DNA from: Streptomyces griseoflavus
Lineage (GTDB): Bacteria; Actinomycetota; Actinomycetes; Streptomycetales; Streptomycetaceae
Direction: 5' to 3'
Length of the DNA stretch: 64,000 bases
NCBI RefSeq assembly: GCF_014649995.1
Contig: NZ_BMUC01000007.1
Span: forward strand, 241,898-305,897
Shown here: in pieces, positions 8,309 through 16,447 of the stretch
Position numbering within the stretch: position 1 is the stretch's first letter
Layout: every line of letters starts with the position of its first letter
The notes under the pieces: generated by a model
The model's database searches: none
Seen by the model: the letters and a program-made list of their open reading frames with translations, nothing else
What the model was told of the DNA's origin: nothing
Translations under genes and position numbers: made by a program

Positions 8309-9010
8309 TCAGCGCTCGCTGTTCGTCCCGCGGCGGCGCATGCCGAAGAATATGGCGCCACCGCCGACCGCGACCAGAGCGGCCGCGACGCCCGCGATCA
8401 GACCGGTGTTGGAGCCGGCGCCGGTCTCGGCGAGGTTCGACTCACCGGCCGGGGACGGCACGTTGCCCGAGGTGTCCGCCGGAGGGGTGCTGCCGCTCTC
8501 CGACGCCGACGGGGCCGGTGTGCCGGGCTCCTCCGCCGGGGTGGAGGAGGACTGCGACGGGGTGGGCGCGGGCTCCTCGGGAGCCGGAGGCTCCTCCTCG
8601 CCCTTGCAGGGCGTCGCCGGGGTGGTCAGGTTCGGCTTGATGTCCTCGTCGACGTAGGGCGTCGCCTTGACGTGGATGCGGTATTCGGCGTTCGGCTTCC
8701 AGTCCTCCTCGAAGGTGATGGTGGTGCCCTTGCGGGAGCCCTTGACCACCTGCTCGCCGATCTTCTGTATGTCGGCGCCGTTGTTCTGCAGGAACACGGT
8801 GACGGTCGCGGGGACGCCGGCCGGGTCGACGTCGGTGACGGTGATGACACCGTTGTCACCGACGCACTTGGCCTCGGCCGAGAACTCGTTGATGTTGCAC
8901 GCCGCCGCGCTGCCGGCGATGCCGAGCGTGAGCGCGGCGGACGCGGAGACGACACCGAGGGCGCGCACGGAGCGCGAGACGGTGCGGCGGGGTAGGGACA
9001 GAACTGCCAC
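8309..9010 (-). CDS. LAETG-anchored cell-wall surface protein
   Basis: A 233-residue surface protein. It has a signal peptide ending near AGSAAA (about 37), a mature domain of some 100 residues containing two cysteines (CNINEF and AKC) and a third in TPCKGEEE, a Pro/Ser/Thr/Glu wall-spanning stretch (about 135-195), then LAETGAG, a membrane helix and the tail [15 protein letters not shown] followed by a hydrophobic helix and positive tail is the class E sortase signal of Streptomyces, so the protein should be attached to peptidoglycan. The GTG start has GAAGGAC upstream. No sortase gene is nearby. It is monocistronic; the binding partner is unknown. Confidence 0.88.
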   Translation of the reverse strand: MAVLSLPRRTVSRSVRALGVVSASAALTLGIAGSAAACNINEFSAEAKCVGDNGVITVTDVDPAGVPATVTVFLQNNGADIQKIGEQVVKGSRKGTTITFEEDWKPNAEYRIHVKATPYVDEDIKPNLTTPATPCKGEEEPPAPEEPAPTPSQSSSTPAEEPGTPAPSASESGSTPPADTSGNVPSPAGESNLAETGAGSNTGLIAGVAAALVAVGGGAIFFGMRRRGTNSER

Positions 9011-9201
9011 GTTTGTCCTTCACGGGATACGCGAATGCGGGGGGTTGGGGGAGTGTTGACGGAGCATCAGCACTCCCATGAAGCCCCCAGGTCTATAAGC
9101 GACGCATAAGTAGTGTCAACGCATATGCCGATCGCAGGCTCGGGCTTTGCCCACTCATTAACCATCCGGACGTTTCAACGCCTCCGCGACCCGCGACACC
9201 G

Positions 9202-9235
9202 GGCGGGGACGGGTCGTTCCGTCCCCGTCCCCGCC
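9202..9235 (-). terminator. Hairpin downstream of the VOC gene
   Basis: GGCGGGGACGG (9202-9212) pairs with CCGTCCCCGCC (9225-9235), giving an 11-bp stem just beyond the minus-strand stop at 9255. An alternative inner pairing also exists. Confidence 0.55.
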
Positions 9236-9254
9236 GGATTCCCCTGCCGGTCGC

Positions 9255-9662
9255 TCAGCCTTCCAGGGCGGCCGGGTCCATCCACGCGACCTCCCAGGTG
9301 TGGCCGTCGAGGTCGTCGAAGGAGCGGCCGTACATGAAGCCCAGGTCCTGCGTCCCGCCGGCGGTCGATCCGCCCGCGGCCAGGGCCTTCTCCACCAGCT
9401 CGTCGACCTTCTCGCGGCTCTCGGCGCTCAGCGCCAGCAGCACCTGGCTGCTCCTCGTGGCGTCCACGATCTCCTTCTTCGTGAACTCCGCGTACTTCTG
9501 CCGGGTCAGCAGCATCGCGATGATCGTGTCACTGATCACGACCGAGGCGGTGTTCTCGTCGCTGAACCGGGGGTCGATCGAGTAGCCGAGCCCGGTGAAG
9601 AACTTCTTCGAGGCGTCGAGGTCGGCCACGGGCAGGTTCACAAAGATCATCTGCTGGTACAT
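9255..9662 (-). CDS. VOC (glyoxalase/bleomycin-resistance) family protein
   Basis: A 135-residue single VOC module: MIFVNLPVADLDASKKFFTGLGY opens the first beta-alpha-beta-beta-beta repeat, and FDDLDGHTWEVAWMDPA closes the second, with the terminal Glu (HTWEV) normally a metal ligand. This extradiol-dioxygenase-like fold covers glyoxalases, isomerases and drug-binding proteins. Sequence resembles the PhnB/YaeR-like 'bleomycin resistance' subgroup, and the substrate cannot be told. ATG 9662 is the natural start. It is flanked by a terminator hairpin and a GC-rich repeat tract, so it is probably transcribed alone. Confidence 0.85.
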   Translation of the reverse strand: MYQQMIFVNLPVADLDASKKFFTGLGYSIDPRFSDENTASVVISDTIIAMLLTRQKYAEFTKKEIVDATRSSQVLLALSAESREKVDELVEKALAAGGSTAGGTQDLGFMYGRSFDDLDGHTWEVAWMDPAALEG

Positions 9663-9749
9663 GGCGGGGCATCTCCCGGTCGGTCCGTAGCGTTCGAAGG
9701 GGTAGACCGGGGCTCCCCGCGGAACTCATCGGCCCGCGGGGGGTTTCCG

Positions 9750-9850
9750 CCGGCCGCCTCCCGTCCGGCCCGCAGGCGGTTTCTCCGGCCGCTTCCCCTC
9801 CGTCCCCGGGCGGTTCCTCCGGCCCGCCTCCCGTGCGGTCCGCGGGAGGC
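9750..9850. repeat. Three imperfect 34-35-bp tandem repeats
   Basis: Units begin CCGGCCGCCTCCCGTCCGGC (9750), CCGGCCGCTTCCCCTCCGTC (9785) and CCGGCCCGCCTCCCGTGCGG (9819). The first two share a GGCGGTT-T/C-CT end. They sit in the 200-bp gap between the VOC gene and the ABC permease stop. Role unknown. Confidence 0.6.
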
Positions 9851-9863
9851 GCGCCGGATGTCC

Positions 9864-11174
9864 TCAGCCCGTCAGCGGCCACGCCGACAGTTCGGCCACG
9901 ACCAGCGACAGCGGCCCGAACAGGGCGAGCAGGACTCCCGCGCGCAGCGCGGCCGCCCTGCGCAGGGTCACCGCGGGCGCCCCGAGGCGCCTGAGCGCGG
10001 CGGTGGTCTCGGCGCGGGCCTGCCTGGACTCGACGGCCGCCGTCAGCAGGGTGGCCACCGTGCAGCCGGCCACCAGCAGCACCCCGAGCGCGACGAGCGG
10101 AGCGGAGGAGGTGTCCTCACGCTCGTGCAGTGACGCCATGGCGTACGCCGCCGACATCACCGCGCAGACCACCCCCAGCGGGCGCCCGAGGCGGGTGGCC
10201 TCCGTCATGAGCACCCGTCCGGCCAGCAGCCGCAGGGTGCCCGGGCGGATCGTCTGGAGCAGCCGGCCGCACAGGTGCGTGAGGCCGGGCCCGGCGAGCG
10301 CGAGCCCGACGCAGGCCAGGGCCAGTCCGAGCAGCACGGCCGGCCGGTCGACCGGCGCCCCGGGGCCCGGACGGCTCGCGAAGGCCTCCACGGCCAGCCC
10401 CACCGCCAGCACCGTGATGCCCCAGGGCAGCCCGGAGGGCGTGGTCCGCGCCGCGGCGGGCGGGACGCCGGCGGACTCGGCAGCGCCCTCGGCGCCTTCC
10501 GCGGCACCCTCCTGCTCCGGCGCCGCCGCGGTGCGCCGGCCGCGCGCCGACGGCCCGAACTGCCTGCCGAACCGTCCGTAGGCGCCGAAGGACTCCCTCA
10601 CCGGTGTGCGCCGGTACGCGCCGAACCGGCCGTGGACGCGGGGCACGCGGGGCGCGCCCGTCACCGGCTCGCGGGGCCGCAGCGCCGTCGCGACCGCCGC
10701 CGACGCGCTCAGCGGCACCAGCGCCAGCAGCGTCAGCGCCGCCGGCAGCGGAAGCGGACGGCCGGCCGCGAGGAAGTCCGTCCCGGCGCCGTCGAAGGGC
10801 ACGGCGGCGAGGTCGCCGCGCAACCCGAGGAAGACCAGCAGCGCCAGCGCCGAGCCGAGCAGACAGGACACCGCCGTGGTGACCGCGGAGATCGCCATCA
10901 GCCGGGCGGGACCGAGGCCGACCGCCGACAGACCGGGCCGGGGCCGGGTGCCCGGATCGGTGCGGGCGACCGCGACCGCGAAGTACACCGTGGCCGCCAG
11001 CGGGGCGGCGCACCAGGCCAGCCGGAGCGCCGAGACGGACGGGTCCGGGTGCGCCAGGGCGTGGCCGAGGGCGCTCAGCAGCAGGAAGCCCGTGCCGGCC
11101 GACGCGGCCGCGACGAGGAACCGGCGCAGCTGGACGGCGGGGTGGGAGCCGAGGCTCAGACGGAGAGCGAGCAC
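9864..11174 (-). CDS. ABC transporter permease (FtsX-like)
   Basis: A 436-residue membrane protein with about 8 hydrophobic segments. Paired segments appear near the N-terminus, the middle carries a long Arg/Ala/Glu-rich loop (about 190-260), and the C-terminal part shows the ETTAALRRLGAPAVTLRRAAALRAG pattern seen before the last helices of FtsX/MacB-type permeases. GTG 11174 overlaps the end of the ATPase gene by 19 nt; the longer upstream frame is a shadow of that gene. Together they form a two-gene operon. Export of a peptide or lipid-like molecule is typical of such pairs; the cargo is unknown. Confidence 0.8.
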   Translation of the reverse strand: MLALRLSLGSHPAVQLRRFLVAAASAGTGFLLLSALGHALAHPDPSVSALRLAWCAAPLAATVYFAVAVARTDPGTRPRPGLSAVGLGPARLMAISAVTTAVSCLLGSALALLVFLGLRGDLAAVPFDGAGTDFLAAGRPLPLPAALTLLALVPLSASAAVATALRPREPVTGAPRVPRVHGRFGAYRRTPVRESFGAYGRFGRQFGPSARGRRTAAAPEQEGAAEGAEGAAESAGVPPAAARTTPSGLPWGITVLAVGLAVEAFASRPGPGAPVDRPAVLLGLALACVGLALAGPGLTHLCGRLLQTIRPGTLRLLAGRVLMTEATRLGRPLGVVCAVMSAAYAMASLHEREDTSSAPLVALGVLLVAGCTVATLLTAAVESRQARAETTAALRRLGAPAVTLRRAAALRAGVLLALFGPLSLVVAELSAWPLTG

Positions 11175-11905
11175 GCCGCCAGGCCTTCCGTCTCGGCCGT
11201 ACCGGGGAGCGGCGGCAGGTGGAGGGTGTGCACGCGCCGTCCGTCGAGCAGTGACACGGTGCGGTCCGCCAGGGCGGCGGTCTGCGCGTCGTGCGTGGCG
11301 AGGACGACGGTGATGCCGTGCGAGCGGGCCGCGGTGGTCAGCGTGCGCAGGACGTGCGCGCGGTCGATCCGGTGCAGCGGCGCGGTCGGTTCGTCGGCGA
11401 ACAGCACCGAGGGCGCCGGGGCGAGGGCGCGGGCGATGCACACCCGCTGCCGCTCCGCGTGCGTCAGCTCCTCGGGGTGCCTGCGGGCCGTGTCCCCGAT
11501 GTCCAGGCGCTCCAGCCACTCCAGGGCGGCCGTCTTGGCGCGGCGCCGGCCGGTGCCGCGCAGCATCAGGGGCAGGGCGGCGTTCTCCCACACGTTCAGC
11601 TCCGCCACGAGCAGCGGGGCCGGGTCGATCCAGCCGAAGCGCTCCCGGCGCAGCCGCTCGCGGGCGACCGGGGTCATGGTGTGCACGGGCACACTGTTGA
11701 ACCAGACCTCGCCGCTCTTCGCGGGCAGCAGGCCGGACAGACAGCGCAACAGGGTCGTCTTGCCGCTGCCGCGCGGACCGCCGACGGCGAGGATCTCGCC
11801 CTCCCGGACGCCGAGCGAGACGCCGCTCAGGCCGGGCGAGCCGTCGTCGTGCCGGAAGTGCAGGGCGCGCGCCCAGAGCACGTCGTTGTCCGGTGGGGCC
11901 ACCAT
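11156..11905 (-). CDS. ABC transporter ATPase with degenerate motifs
   Basis: A 249-residue MacB/LolD-like ABC ATPase. Walker A is intact (GPRGSGKTT, 43-51), as are Walker B (VLFADEPT, 167-174) and the H-loop (ATHD). Other motifs deviate: the signature LSGGQ is LTHAE (147-151), the Q-loop Gln is replaced in FGWIDP (90-95), and the D-loop reads APLHRID. ATG 11905 is preferred over GTG 11914 because GAGG sits about 9 nt before it, whereas the GTG overlaps that site. It is co-transcribed with the downstream permease. Weak or regulated ATP hydrolysis is an inference from the motif changes. Confidence 0.82.
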   Translation of the reverse strand: MVAPPDNDVLWARALHFRHDDGSPGLSGVSLGVREGEILAVGGPRGSGKTTLLRCLSGLLPAKSGEVWFNSVPVHTMTPVARERLRRERFGWIDPAPLLVAELNVWENAALPLMLRGTGRRRAKTAALEWLERLDIGDTARRHPEELTHAERQRVCIARALAPAPSVLFADEPTAPLHRIDRAHVLRTLTTAARSHGITVVLATHDAQTAALADRTVSLLDGRRVHTLHLPPLPGTAETEGLAACSLSV

Positions 11906-12035
11906 GGCGTACACCTCGGTTCGGATCGGAAATGCCGTGCGCGATGCGGGAATGTCCCCCGTCCGGGGGAACGAAGGCGCGGCCGATCGGTCACAGGCAC
12001 GCTAGGCAGGCCGCGGCGGGAGGCCGGACAGCACG

Positions 12036-12082
12036 CGGCCCCGGGCCGCCGTTTCTCACTCGAACGGGCGGCACCGGGGCCG
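12036..12082 (-). terminator. Terminator hairpin after the aminotransferase gene
   Basis: CGGCCCCGG-GCCGCC (12036-12050) pairs with GGCGGC-A-CCGGGGCCG (12067-12082), about 15 bp with one bulge and a 16-nt loop, downstream of the minus-strand stop at 12132. Confidence 0.6.
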
Positions 12083-12131
12083 GTGTTGATCATCCATAAG
12101 GAAGATCGGAACCTCGGACGGAGCAACGGGA

Positions 12132-13505
12132 CTACAGCTTGGTCCACGCCTCCGAGAGGGTCGCGCGCAGGATCTGCTCGATCTCGTCGAAGGTCCCCTG
12201 GTCGGAGATCAGCGGCGGGGCGAGCTGGACGACCGGGTCGCCGCGGTCGTCGGCACGGCAGTACAGGCCGTTCTCGAAGAGCTTCTTCGACAGGAAGCCG
12301 TACAGGACACGCTCGGTCTCGTCGGCGTCGAAGGACGCCTTGGTGTTCTTGTCCTTGACCAGCTCGATGCCGTAGAAGAAGCCGTTGCCGCGGACGTCGC
12401 CGACGATCGGCAGGTCGTGGAGCTTGTCCAGGGTGGCGCGGAAGGCGCCCTCGTTGTCGAGCACGTGCTGGTTGAGGCCCTCGCGCTCGAACAGGTCGAG
12501 GTTGGCGATGCCGACCGCCGCGGAGACCGGGTGGCCGCCGAAGGTGTAGCCGTGCAGGAAGGTGTTGTCGCCCTTGTAGAAGGGCTCGGCCAGGCGGTCG
12601 GAGACGATGCACGCGCCGATCGGGGAGTAGCCCGAGGTCATGCCCTTGGCGCAGGTGATCATGTCCGGCACGTAGCCGAACTTGTCGCAGGCGAACGTGG
12701 TGCCGAGGCGGCCGAAGGCGCAGATGACCTCGTCGGAGACGAGCAGCACGTCGTACTGGTCGCAGATCTCGCGCACCCGCTGGAAGTAGCCGGGCGGGGG
12801 CGGGAAGCAGCCGCCGGCGTTCTGCACGGGCTCCAGGAAGACCGCCGCGACCGTGTCGGGGCCCTCGAAGAGGATCTGCTGCTCGATCTGGTCGGCGGCC
12901 CAGCGGCCGAACGCCTCCGGGTCGTCGCCGTGGACCGGCGCCCGGTAGATGTTGGTGTTCGGCACCTTGTGGGCGCCCGGCACCAGCGGCTCGAACGGGG
13001 CCTTCAGGGCCGGCAGGCCGGTGATGGACAGCGCGCCCTGCGGGGTGCCGTGGTAGGCCACCGCGCGGGATATGACCTTGTACTTGGTCGGCTTGCCGAC
13101 GAGCTTGAAGTACTGCTTGGCGAGCTTCCAGGCGGTCTCCACCGCCTCACCGCCGCCGGTGGTGAAGAAGACCTTGTTGAGGTCGCCCGGCGCCTCGTGC
13201 GCGAGCCGCTCCGCCAGCTCCACGGCCTTGGGGTGGGCGTAGGACCACACCGGGAAGAAGGCCAGTTCCCGCGCCTGCTTGGCGGCGGTCTCCGCGAGCT
13301 CCTGACGGCCGTGGCCGGCCTGCACCACGAACAGGCCCGCGAGGCCGTCGAGGTAGCGCTTGCCGCGGTCGTCGTAGATGTGGGTGCCCTCGCCCCGGAC
13401 GATGGTGGGGACGGGGGAGTTCTCGTACGAGGACATGCGGGTGAAGTGCATCCACAGGTGGTCGTACGCGGACTTGCTGAGGTCCTCGGTGCTGTCGGTG
13501 CTCAC
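12132..13505 (-). CDS. Class III aminotransferase (putrescine/omega-amino type)
   Basis: A 457-residue PLP-dependent class III aminotransferase. The Schiff-base lysine is K287 (ITCAKGMTSGYSP); SDEVICAFGRLG holds the aspartate that contacts the pyridine nitrogen, and FFTTGGGEAVE the phosphate loop. The opening DLSKSAYDHLWMHFTRM resembles SpuC-like putrescine/diamine:pyruvate transaminases. GTG 13505 lies 2 nt after the regulator's stop; an in-frame GTG at 13523 would add 6 residues. It sits in one operon with the AsnC/Lrp regulator and divergent from a gamma-aminobutyraldehyde-type dehydrogenase, which would take the product aldehyde onward. Exact amine specificity is inferred. Confidence 0.88.
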   Translation of the reverse strand: MSTDSTEDLSKSAYDHLWMHFTRMSSYENSPVPTIVRGEGTHIYDDRGKRYLDGLAGLFVVQAGHGRQELAETAAKQARELAFFPVWSYAHPKAVELAERLAHEAPGDLNKVFFTTGGGEAVETAWKLAKQYFKLVGKPTKYKVISRAVAYHGTPQGALSITGLPALKAPFEPLVPGAHKVPNTNIYRAPVHGDDPEAFGRWAADQIEQQILFEGPDTVAAVFLEPVQNAGGCFPPPPGYFQRVREICDQYDVLLVSDEVICAFGRLGTTFACDKFGYVPDMITCAKGMTSGYSPIGACIVSDRLAEPFYKGDNTFLHGYTFGGHPVSAAVGIANLDLFEREGLNQHVLDNEGAFRATLDKLHDLPIVGDVRGNGFFYGIELVKDKNTKASFDADETERVLYGFLSKKLFENGLYCRADDRGDPVVQLAPPLISDQGTFDEIEQILRATLSEAWTKL

Positions 13506-13507
13506 GA

Positions 13508-14026
13508 TTATCGGGTTCCCCACATGTAGGTCTGCTTCTTGAGCTTGAGGTAGACGAAACTCTCGGTGGAACGCACTCCGGGGACGGCACGGATGCGCCG
13601 GTTGATGACCTCCAGGAGGTGGTCGTCGTCCTCGCAGACGATCTCGACCATGAGGTCGAAGGAGCCCGCGGTCATCACCACGTACTCGCACTCGTCCATG
13701 GCGGTCAGCGCGTCGGCCACGGACTCCACGTCGCCCTCGACGTTGACCCCGACCATCGCCTGCCGGCGGAAGCCCACGGTGAGCGGGTCGGTGACGGCGA
13801 CGATCTGCATCACGCCCTGGTCGAGCAGTTTCTGCACGCGCTGGCGCACGGCCGCCTCCGACAGACCCACGGCCTTGCCGATGGCGGCGTACGGCCGGCG
13901 GCCGTCCTCCTGGAGCTGCTCGATGATCGCGAGGGAGACGGCGTCCAACTGGGGACCGCCGCCGTTCTTGGACTCGCGGGAGTCCTTCGGGTCTGCGCTT
14001 CGACTGGCCACGGGGCCACTGTGCAC
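13508..14026 (-). CDS. AsnC/Lrp-family transcriptional regulator
   Basis: A 172-residue Lrp-type regulator. The HTH is DAVSLAIIEQLQEDGRRPYAAIGKAVGLSEAAVRQRVQKL, followed by the RAM ligand-binding domain (VGVNVEGDVESVADAL, then YVVMTAGSFDLMVEIVCED). GTG 14026 gives a Ser/Arg-rich N-terminal tail; GTG 14011 is possible. There is no clear ribosome site, so it may be leaderless. It is the first gene of an operon with the aminotransferase and is divergent from an aldehyde dehydrogenase. A local amine or amino-acid-responsive regulator of both directions is the natural inference. Confidence 0.88.
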   Translation of the reverse strand: MHSGPVASRSADPKDSRESKNGGGPQLDAVSLAIIEQLQEDGRRPYAAIGKAVGLSEAAVRQRVQKLLDQGVMQIVAVTDPLTVGFRRQAMVGVNVEGDVESVADALTAMDECEYVVMTAGSFDLMVEIVCEDDDHLLEVINRRIRAVPGVRSTESFVYLKLKKQTYMWGTR

Positions 14027-14232
14027 GACGTATCGACAGTTCTGCAAGGCTCGATCGATGAAATTCGTTGTCTGCGAGGCCCTGTCGTGCGGATTTCGCA
14101 GGAGTGGGACGGGTGGGGGTGTTGAAATCGGCAGCCGTCGGTTTAGGGTGGGTGTCTCAGAGGGTGGACAACCTGACATCTCATCCCTGTACACCTCGGA
14201 AACACCCACAAGGACCATCAGGAGGGCCTGCA
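14027..14232. promoter_or_regulatory. Divergent control region with dyad symmetry
   Basis: A 206-bp region between the Lrp-type gene and the dehydrogenase. CTGCGA (14072-14077) and TCGCAG (14096-14101) form an inverted repeat, nested near GAAAT/ATTTC (14060-14064/14093-14097). This is a candidate Lrp-family site. GGAGGG (14221-14226) is the dehydrogenase ribosome site. Confidence 0.45.
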
Positions 14233-15672
14233 GTGAGCACCGAGCTGCGTCGTCTGCGCAACTACATCGGCGGGGAGTTCCGGGACGCCGCCGACGGACG
14301 GACCACCGAGGTGGTCAACCCCGCGACGGGCGAGGCGTACGCGACCGCTCCGCTGTCCGGGCAGGCGGATGTGGACGCCGCGATGGCGGCCGCCGCCGAG
14401 GCGTTCCCCGGCTGGCGCGACACCACCCCGGCCGAGCGTCAGAAGGCCCTGCTGAAGATCGCGGACGCCATCGAGGAGCGGGCCGAGGAACTCATCGCGG
14501 CCGAGGTGGAGAACACGGGCAAGCCCATCGGGCTGACCCGCACCGAGGAGATCCCGCCGATGGTGGACCAGATCCGCTTCTTCGCGGGCGCGGCGCGGAT
14601 GCTCGAGGGCCGCTCGGCCGGCGAGTACATGGAGGGCCTGACCTCGATCGTGCGCCGGGAACCGGTCGGTGTCTGCGCGCAGGTCGCGCCGTGGAACTAC
14701 CCGATGATGATGGCCGTGTGGAAGTTCGCCCCGGCGATCGCGGCGGGCAACACGGTCGTGCTGAAGCCCTCGGACACCACCCCGGCGTCCACGGCCCTGC
14801 TCGCCGACATCCTCGGTTCGATCCTGCCCAAGGGCGTCTTCAACGTCATCTGCGGCGACCGCGACACCGGCCGCCTGATGGTGGAGCACCCCACTCCCGC
14901 GATGGCCTCCATCACCGGTTCGGTGCGGGCCGGCATGTCGGTCGCCGAGTCCGCGTCCAAGGACCTCAAGCGGGTCCACCTGGAGCTGGGGGGCAAGGCG
15001 CCGGTCGTCGTCTTCGAGGACACCGACATCGCGGGCGCCGTCGCGGGCATCTCGGAGGCGGGCTTCTTCAACGCCGGCCAGGACTGCACGGCCGCCACGC
15101 GCGTCCTGGTCCACGAGTCGGTCCACGACGAGTTCGTCTCCGCGCTCGCCAAGGCCGCCGCCGACACCAAGACCGGCATGCCGGACGACGAGGACGTGCT
15201 GTTCGGCCCGCTCAACAACGCCAACCAGCTCGCGCAGGTCGAGGGCTTCATCGAGCGGCTGCCCGCGCACGCGCGGGTGGAGGCGGGCGGCAAGCGCGTC
15301 GGCGACAAGGGGTACTTCTACGCGCCGACCGTCGTCTCCGGCCTGAACCAGGACGACGAGATCATCCAGAAGGAGGTCTTCGGTCCGGTCATCACCGTCC
15401 AGCGCTTCACCGACGAGGACCAGGCGGTCGAGTACGCCAACGGCGTCGAGTACGCGCTGGCCTCCTCGGTGTGGACCAAGGACCACTCCCGCGCGATGCG
15501 CATGTCGAAGAAGCTCGACTTCGGCTGCGTGTGGATCAACACGCACATCCCGCTGGTGGCGGAGATGCCGCACGGCGGCTTCAAGAAGTCCGGCTACGGC
15601 AAGGACCTCTCGGCGTACGGCTTCGACGACTACACGCGGATCAAGCACGTGATGACGTCCCTGGACGCGTAG
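14233..15672 (+). CDS. Gamma-aminobutyraldehyde-type dehydrogenase
   Basis: A 479-residue NAD(P)-dependent aldehyde dehydrogenase. The catalytic cysteine is C285 (FNAGQDCTAATR), the general-base Glu lies in HLELGGKAP, and VAPWNYPMMMAVWKFAPAIAAGN is the cofactor region. GQDCTAATR is the form typical of gamma-aminobutyraldehyde/betaine-aldehyde dehydrogenases. GTG 14233 has GGAGGG 6 nt upstream; the open frame extends further but crosses the promoter region. It is divergent from the regulator/aminotransferase operon and ends at a strong intrinsic terminator, so it is a single-gene unit. Predicted step: 4-aminobutanal to GABA. Confidence 0.9.
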   Translation: MSTELRRLRNYIGGEFRDAADGRTTEVVNPATGEAYATAPLSGQADVDAAMAAAAEAFPGWRDTTPAERQKALLKIADAIEERAEELIAAEVENTGKPIGLTRTEEIPPMVDQIRFFAGAARMLEGRSAGEYMEGLTSIVRREPVGVCAQVAPWNYPMMMAVWKFAPAIAAGNTVVLKPSDTTPASTALLADILGSILPKGVFNVICGDRDTGRLMVEHPTPAMASITGSVRAGMSVAESASKDLKRVHLELGGKAPVVVFEDTDIAGAVAGISEAGFFNAGQDCTAATRVLVHESVHDEFVSALAKAAADTKTGMPDDEDVLFGPLNNANQLAQVEGFIERLPAHARVEAGGKRVGDKGYFYAPTVVSGLNQDDEIIQKEVFGPVITVQRFTDEDQAVEYANGVEYALASSVWTKDHSRAMRMSKKLDFGCVWINTHIPLVAEMPHGGFKKSGYGKDLSAYGFDDYTRIKHVMTSLDA

Positions 15673-15702
15673 GCGCCCGCCGCGGCGAGTCCCCCGGCCG
15701 CA

Positions 15703-15741
15703 GCCGCCCCGCACCCCGCTCGGGGTGCGGGGCGGCTTTTT
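15703..15741 (+). terminator. Strong intrinsic terminator
   Basis: GCCGCCCCGCACCCC (15703-15717) pairs perfectly with GGGGTGCGGGGCGGC (15722-15736), 15 bp with a GCTC loop, followed by five T residues. Confidence 0.9.
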
Positions 15742-15769
15742 CCTGCCGGGCGGCCGGAGCGACCTGGTT

Positions 15770-15796
15770 TTGAACGTGTTCAATTCAGCGTACGCT
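15770..15796 (+). promoter_or_regulatory. Promoter with TetR-type palindromic operator
   Basis: TTGAAC-GT-GTTCAA (15770-15783) is an inverted repeat with a 2-nt centre. Its left arm doubles as a -35-like hexamer, and TACGCT (15791-15796) is a -10 seven nt before ATG 15803, implying a leaderless transcript. Such TTGAAC/GTTCAA dyads are common TetR-family sites. No TetR gene is in the window. Confidence 0.6.
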
Positions 15797-15802
15797 GTCG
15801 TC

Positions 15803-16384
15803 ATGAGCGACAGAGCCGCCCTGCTCAAGGGCATTCGCGCCTGGCTGGTCTTCTTCGTCGTCTGCCTGGTGCTCAGCGGCGTCACCGCCTTCCCCCTGGT
15901 GCACGAACTGCGCTGGACGGAGGACCTGTTGCGTACCCTCCCGGTGCAGGAGCACCTCCCCGGCCTGATGGACTGGATCGCGCGGGTACGGGACGGACTC
16001 GACACCGCCGACGCCGAACACCCCTTCCTCCTCTACGGCACCGACTGGCTCGCCTTCGCCCATCTCGTCATCGCGGTCGCCTTCTACGGCCCCTACCGCG
16101 ACCCCGTCCGCAACATCTGGGTCGTCGAGTTCGGCATGATCGCCTGCGCGGGCATCGTCCCGCTCGCCCTCGTCTGCGGTCCGATCCGCGGCATCCCCTT
16201 CTGGTGGAGCGTCATCGACATGGCCTTCGGGGTGTTCGGCGTGATCCCGCTGTACGTCGTCCGCCGGAGGATCAAGCGGCTGGAAGCGCTCCTGCCGCCC
16301 TCCGCCGGCACCACCGGGCCGGCGGCCGGGAGAGAGACGGAAGGTGGCGCGATTGCCACCGTTGACCGCCCCGTAGGCCCGTGA
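15803..16384 (+). CDS. Small integral membrane protein of unknown function
   Basis: A 193-residue protein with about four membrane helices: near 13-35, 80-95 (FAHLVIAVAFYG), 105-125 and 130-150 (FWWSVIDMAFGVFGVIPLYVV). A basic stretch RRRIKRLEALL and a polar tail follow. I recognise no catalytic motif. ATG 15803 is placed 7 nt after a -10 element, so the transcript is probably leaderless, with a palindromic operator over the promoter. It stands alone between an intrinsic terminator and a secreted-protein gene. Repression by an unlinked TetR-family protein is inferred from the operator shape. Confidence 0.75.
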   Translation: MSDRAALLKGIRAWLVFFVVCLVLSGVTAFPLVHELRWTEDLLRTLPVQEHLPGLMDWIARVRDGLDTADAEHPFLLYGTDWLAFAHLVIAVAFYGPYRDPVRNIWVVEFGMIACAGIVPLALVCGPIRGIPFWWSVIDMAFGVFGVIPLYVVRRRIKRLEALLPPSAGTTGPAAGRETEGGAIATVDRPVGP

Positions 16385-16447
16385 CACGGTCGGCCTTGCC
16401 TCCGGCATGACCGGCCGGGGCGAGGCTTCTCCGGGAGGGGACGAACG

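Noticed and set aside
9300-10133. 277-codon plus-strand frame over the VOC gene
   Set aside because: Antisense to a recognisable VOC protein; low-complexity translation.
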